A stretch of 10,277 nt of DNA from an uncultured Clostridia bacterium. GTDB taxonomy: Bacteria > Bacillota > Clostridia > Saccharofermentanales > Saccharofermentanaceae. The translations under genes were made by a program, and so were the position numbers. Below the pieces are notes generated by a model that did not search any database, had not been told where the DNA came from, and saw only the letters and a list, made by a program, of their open reading frames with translations. The stretch covers positions 1-10,277 of the forward strand of contig CAMJGB010000057.1 in assembly GCA_946405115.1 (NCBI GenBank), written 5' to 3'. Positions within the stretch are counted from its first letter, which is position 1. Each line of letters begins with the position of its first letter. Below are positions 7,162 through 10,277 of this stretch, piece after piece.

Positions 7162-10047
7162 CTAGTTCGATGTCATTATTACCGCTTCCGTATAAAGTGC
7201 GACTCCCTGTCTTACATTCGGATGTATCCAGTCGAGGAGGTAATCTCCCTGAGGAAGTCTTGATACAACACTGTCTATGTAACCGTTCGGATCAATATAG
7301 TGATCGTTGTGCTCACTGCAGAATGCTTCAAGTGCACTCGAGTAGCTTAATCGTCTTGCCGTTACTTCTTCTATCGGGAGAGGACTTACCTGGTCTCCGT
7401 CAAATGAGATCCAAGGTGCTATGAACCATATATCCGCATCAGGATTGATCGCTCTAATTGCCGCCTCAACTTGCTCAATGTTCGAGATATAATCGTCCGC
7501 CGTTACGGCACCGAGGTTCGGATCGTCGTATCTTACGTCATTTGTTCCGATGGCAATTACATAAACCTGAGCCTCCGGGATATTTCCCGTCTCGTCTATG
7601 AGATCTTGTGTTGTCCATCCGCCGTACGAGAGATTTAGGATATCACCTTCGATGTACCCTATCATCGGCTCGTACCACGGCACACCGCCGTTCTTGGTTC
7701 CGTAAGTAATGCTGTCACCCATGAAGCAAACTGAATCTGCTCCTGTAACCTCCTCGAAGAAAGGCATCTGCTCCATCTCATCCGTTACTTCTATGGGAGC
7801 ACAAGGCCTTCTCATGAATCCTTCCTCATCGAAAAGATAATCTTCCTCGATCATGTCGAGGGACAAAGGCTCTCCCAAAGCAGCTTCTGTGATGTGGCTG
7901 TGAACTTCACCAACTCTTGCAATGTCATCCACCGTGAGCTGCTGACGTAATTCTTCGTCAGTCATGATATCCCAGACGGGGATCGGCCTGTAGTTGCCGT
8001 CAGCCTGAGCTGTTGTCCACATCGGAATAACTCCGCCGCCTACGATCTCATGTGTATCGGGATCGATGTAAACTTCGATCAGGGCTGATGCATCACCGTC
8101 GTACTCTCTGTAGATATTGGCATAATTGCCGGGGCAGTAAGCCGTGAATGTCATCCTGCCGTCGATCTCTTCCATGAACGCAGGCTGAACCGAATGGGAA
8201 TGATCGCCGAGAATAATGTCTGCACCCAATGATATGAAATTATATCTCCACAAAGTCTGGAACTCGTCTTCGTCATCTGCAAACTGAGTACCCATGTGAG
8301 GAAGGACAATGATGAGGTCAGGATCAAGACTTCTTGCATACTCGAAGTCTGCTTCCACCATGGAATAAGCCTCGTCATAGTAGGGGCTCGATCCTGCTAC
8401 GATTATTCCTGTCAGATTCTGATACTCACCGTCGAAGAACTGGTCTTCCGTATAGTAATTGCTTCCGTATGTATAAGCGAGAACTGCGATCCTCATGCCG
8501 GAAATCTCTACAATCTTAACTGCCTGTTCTTCTCTTGATACACCCGGCATAAAAGTTCCGAGGTGCATAAGACCAGCTTCATCCAAGACCTCATTGGTTC
8601 TGTATGCTGCATCGATTCCGCTGTCGAGGATATGGTTATTTGATGTCGTAACAAGATCAAATCCCGCTTCGGCTACCGCATCAGCAAATTCATCAGGGAA
8701 GTTAAGTCTTAAGTACTTTCCGTCTCCGTAATTACTCGTTGTATATCCTAATTCTTCTCCGCCAGACGGTCCTTCGTATACGCCGATAGCAAGATCCGCA
8801 GAGCTGATCTCATCGCTTGTATATTCGAACATGGGTGAGAAATCATAAGAGTCAGTCTCAGGATTGTAAGCAAGTCTAACCTGATCTTCAAGCAGGATAA
8901 GATCACCTGCGAATACTATTCTCACAGAATTATCAAATCTTTCCTGCTCTTCTTCCGTGATCAGGCGATAGTAAGGATCAACATTTGAAGTAATTATTTC
9001 GCCTGTAAGTTCCATACCTTCATGAGTTTCGGGGAATATCATTCCTACAGCCGATGTAGTTACGAAGATGATTACCGCCATAGATGCAAGAACAGTCGTC
9101 ACGATCCTTCTGACCTTAACGGACTTAATATCCGTACCTGAAAGAAGCTTGTTAAAGAAAGTGCTTACAGCATCATTACCGAACAGAATAACCGTTATTA
9201 CTGTAGCAACAACAGAGGCAGTTCCGATTATCCAAGGTTCTTGAACATCTTTAAGCAGATCCCAGAATACCAAAGTAACGAATCTGTGGAGTAGGAATAT
9301 AGGGAGTGAATTTCTTCCAATCTTTGATATGAAGCCGGATTTATTCGGAACAAGGATAATAAGCGATACTGTAATAAGGAATGCCAAAGAAAGAAGAACT
9401 GCTCTTCCTACTACCATCCTTAAGGATGTATATTCCATCATCAGAAGATCATTCTTCGAATAATTGAAAACGATCTTTGCTGCCAAAGCCCCGCATAGTG
9501 AAGTTATAAGCAGGATAAATCCCCAGAACGGTCTGATCTTCTCACGGATGCTCTTAATGTTATCATCAGTAACGAAAAGTCCTGCAACAAAGAAAATAAA
9601 GAACGCAAGTATTCTGAGAAGTCCGAGCTTGGTTCCTACTCCCGGAATAAAACCTGCGATCAAAGAAAGAACGAAAGCACCAAGTACTACGAGGTTATTC
9701 CTTGGAATATATCTTGCGATAAGGCGCCATACGATAAGAGCCGCAAGATACCACATGATATATGCGGGAGACAAGATATCGATTGATCCAAGATAGTGGA
9801 ATTCCACAATAAGATATGCACTTTGGAATATAACAAATGCCGTAACCAACTTACGAAGCTTCGGCGGATCATGCGTGAAGTGTCCGGAAATGAATATGAA
9901 AGCCGGCATGTGGAAAACATATATAAGATAAACAACGATGTCGATTATCGGATCGTTGGTAAATTCATAAAGAAAATGAGCAAAGACAACAAGACAGATA
10001 AGTATGCCTTTTATGTTGTCCCATAGACTGCTTCTGGTTGAATTCAT
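7162..10047 (-). CDS. Acyltransferase-3 / CapA-like / SGNH triple-domain membrane protein
   Basis: This 961-residue protein joins three domains. Residues 1-340 are an acyltransferase-3 (fucose 4-O-acetylase-like) membrane domain with about 11 membrane segments, opening with WDNIKGILICLVVFAHF (candidate catalytic H24) and FHMPAFIFISGHF. Such domains take acyl groups from a cytosolic donor across the membrane. Residues 375-660 are CapA-like (poly-gamma-glutamate synthesis family, metallophosphatase fold) with FAGDL (D382), TSNNHILDSG (N471, H472), LPHMG (H584) and GDHSH (D615-H618). Residues 771-961 are an SGNH hydrolase with GDS (S779), YGG (809), GTND (N836) and DWIH (D939, H942). All expected active-site residues are present. 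VKVRR before the last membrane segment and the odd segment count place both soluble domains outside. It likely O-acylates or edits a surface polymer, but the substrate is unknown. The ATG at 10047 has only a weak, distant AGGA, so translation initiation may be modest. It is the first gene of an operon with the phosphorylase. Confidence 0.9.
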   Translation of the reverse strand: MNSTRSSLWDNIKGILICLVVFAHFLYEFTNDPIIDIVVYLIYVFHMPAFIFISGHFTHDPPKLRKLVTAFVIFQSAYLIVEFHYLGSIDILSPAYIMWYLAALIVWRLIARYIPRNNLVVLGAFVLSLIAGFIPGVGTKLGLLRILAFFIFFVAGLFVTDDNIKSIREKIRPFWGFILLITSLCGALAAKIVFNYSKNDLLMMEYTSLRMVVGRAVLLSLAFLITVSLIILVPNKSGFISKIGRNSLPIFLLHRFVTLVFWDLLKDVQEPWIIGTASVVATVITVILFGNDAVSTFFNKLLSGTDIKSVKVRRIVTTVLASMAVIIFVTTSAVGMIFPETHEGMELTGEIITSNVDPYYRLITEEEQERFDNSVRIVFAGDLILLEDQVRLAYNPETDSYDFSPMFEYTSDEISSADLAIGVYEGPSGGEELGYTTSNYGDGKYLRLNFPDEFADAVAEAGFDLVTTSNNHILDSGIDAAYRTNEVLDEAGLMHLGTFMPGVSREEQAVKIVEISGMRIAVLAYTYGSNYYTEDQFFDGEYQNLTGIIVAGSSPYYDEAYSMVEADFEYARSLDPDLIIVLPHMGTQFADDEDEFQTLWRYNFISLGADIILGDHSHSVQPAFMEEIDGRMTFTAYCPGNYANIYREYDGDASALIEVYIDPDTHEIVGGGVIPMWTTAQADGNYRPIPVWDIMTDEELRQQLTVDDIARVGEVHSHITEAALGEPLSLDMIEEDYLFDEEGFMRRPCAPIEVTDEMEQMPFFEEVTGADSVCFMGDSITYGTKNGGVPWYEPMIGYIEGDILNLSYGGWTTQDLIDETGNIPEAQVYVIAIGTNDVRYDDPNLGAVTADDYISNIEQVEAAIRAINPDADIWFIAPWISFDGDQVSPLPIEEVTARRLSYSSALEAFCSEHNDHYIDPNGYIDSVVSRLPQGDYLLDWIHPNVRQGVALYTEAVIMTSN

Positions 10048-10077
10048 TAGTGTGGATATCCTATATATTTTTTAATA

Positions 10078-10106
10078 ATTATAAATGAATAAAGGAATTC
10101 TTTCCA
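10078..10106 (-). promoter_or_regulatory. Probable promoter for the triple-domain gene
   Basis: On the minus strand TGGAAA (10106-10101, four of six matches to the -35 consensus) and a perfect TATAAT (10083-10078) are separated by 17 bases. It lies just beyond the rRNA-tRNA terminator and about 30 bases before the gene start, which fits a fresh promoter after rRNA operon termination. The flanking sequence down to 10048 is very AT-rich and holds nothing else I can name. Confidence 0.6.
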
Positions 10107-10112
10107 CGCAAC

Positions 10113-10137
10113 AAAAAAGCACCGATTACTCGGTGCT
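10113..10137 (-). terminator. Intrinsic terminator ending the rRNA-tRNA transcript
   Basis: On the minus strand AGCACCGA and TCGGTGCT form a perfect eight base pair stem with a GTAA loop, directly followed by T residues (10118-10113). It starts four bases after the tRNA CCA end and separates the rRNA operon from the downstream protein genes. The opposite strand lacks a T-run, so it works in one direction only. Confidence 0.92.
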
Positions 10138-10141
10138 TGAT

Positions 10142-10217
10142 TGGCTCCTCAAACAGGACTCGAACCTGTGACATTTCGGTTAACAGCCGAACGCTCTACC
10201 GACTGAGCTATTGAGGA
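10142..10217 (-). tRNA. tRNA-Asn(GTT)
   Basis: The minus strand folds as a full 76-base cloverleaf. The acceptor TCCTCAA pairs with TTGAGGA, then come discriminator G and an encoded CCA. The D arm reads GCTCAGTCGGTAGAGC. The anticodon arm has TTCGG/CCGAA stems around loop CTGTTAA, so the anticodon is GTT and reads asparagine codons. The T arm carries GGTTCGAGTCC. It begins eight bases after the 5S rRNA end and has no promoter of its own, so it is co-transcribed with the rRNA operon. Confidence 0.97.
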
Positions 10218-10225
10218 ATAAAAAA

Positions 10226-10277
10226 CCGGCAGCAACCTATCTTCCCGGGCCGTCGCCAGCCAAGTATTGTCGGCACA
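10226..10277 (-). rRNA. rrf: 5S ribosomal RNA, 3' portion
   Basis: The last 52 bases on the minus strand match the 3' part of a bacterial 5S rRNA: the AATACTTGG segment, the GCCCGGGAAGATAGG stretch and the closing GCTGCCGG that would pair with the missing 5' end. The 5' part lies off the right edge. The exact 3' end is uncertain by one or two bases. Its position before a tRNA and a terminator shows that this is the tail of an rRNA operon. Confidence 0.9.

Noticed and set aside
6924..7424. A 166-codon plus-strand open frame crossing the junction of two minus-strand genes
   Set aside because: It spans the end of the triple-domain gene and the start of the phosphorylase gene, both well supported on the other strand, and its translation resembles no family.
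10054..10061. Short palindrome GGATATCC before the triple-domain gene
   Set aside because: Eight bases of symmetry in an AT-rich leader is expected by chance, and it has no T-run or partner copy.
10113..10217. tRNA gene as a possible integration site for a mobile element
   Set aside because: No integrase gene or direct repeat of the tRNA 3' end was seen in the window; the downstream genes look like ordinary chromosomal genes.

Overview
The window reads as chromosomal DNA of a low-to-mid GC Gram-positive bacterium of the Clostridia, perhaps a Lachnospiraceae-like gut or rumen organism. This rests on strong AGGAGG-type ribosome binding sites, a clostridial-style 5S rRNA 3' end, a CCA-encoding tRNA and intrinsic terminators. 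The assignment is an inference from sequence style and was not tested by a database search. Every feature I could support as a gene lies on the minus strand, so transcription runs from high to low coordinates.

From right to left: the 3' end of a 5S rRNA enters from the right edge, followed after 8 bases by tRNA-Asn(GTT) and a strong intrinsic terminator that closes the rRNA operon. A new promoter (TGGAAA, 17 bases, TATAAT) then appears to drive a two-gene unit. The first gene encodes a 961-residue membrane protein joining an acyltransferase-3 membrane domain, a CapA-like metallophosphatase-fold domain and an SGNH esterase/acetyltransferase domain. The second gene begins 19 bases later behind a strong ribosome binding site and encodes a 1011-residue, presumably cytosolic, GH94-like glycoside phosphorylase relative. 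A small single-domain cupin follows behind its own likely extended -10 promoter.

The left third holds carA and carB, the two subunits of carbamoyl-phosphate synthetase, separated by 4 bases; carB runs off the left edge with 844 codons present. Between the cupin and carA is a compact 120-base control region with an inverted repeat at the cupin stop codon, a probable promoter and an intrinsic terminator just before the carA ribosome binding site. That terminator may be a transcription attenuator for pyrimidine/arginine control or simply the end of the cupin transcript.

The most unusual content is the triple fusion at 7162-10047. Its predicted topology puts the CapA and SGNH domains outside the cell on the end of the acyltransferase membrane domain, which suggests modification (O-acylation, and possibly synthesis or trimming) of a cell-surface polymer. 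The co-transcribed phosphorylase suggests a link to carbohydrate turnover, but its substrate is unknown. No CRISPR arrays, insertion sequences, phage genes or integration sites were seen, and no gene-free stretch exceeds 300 bases.
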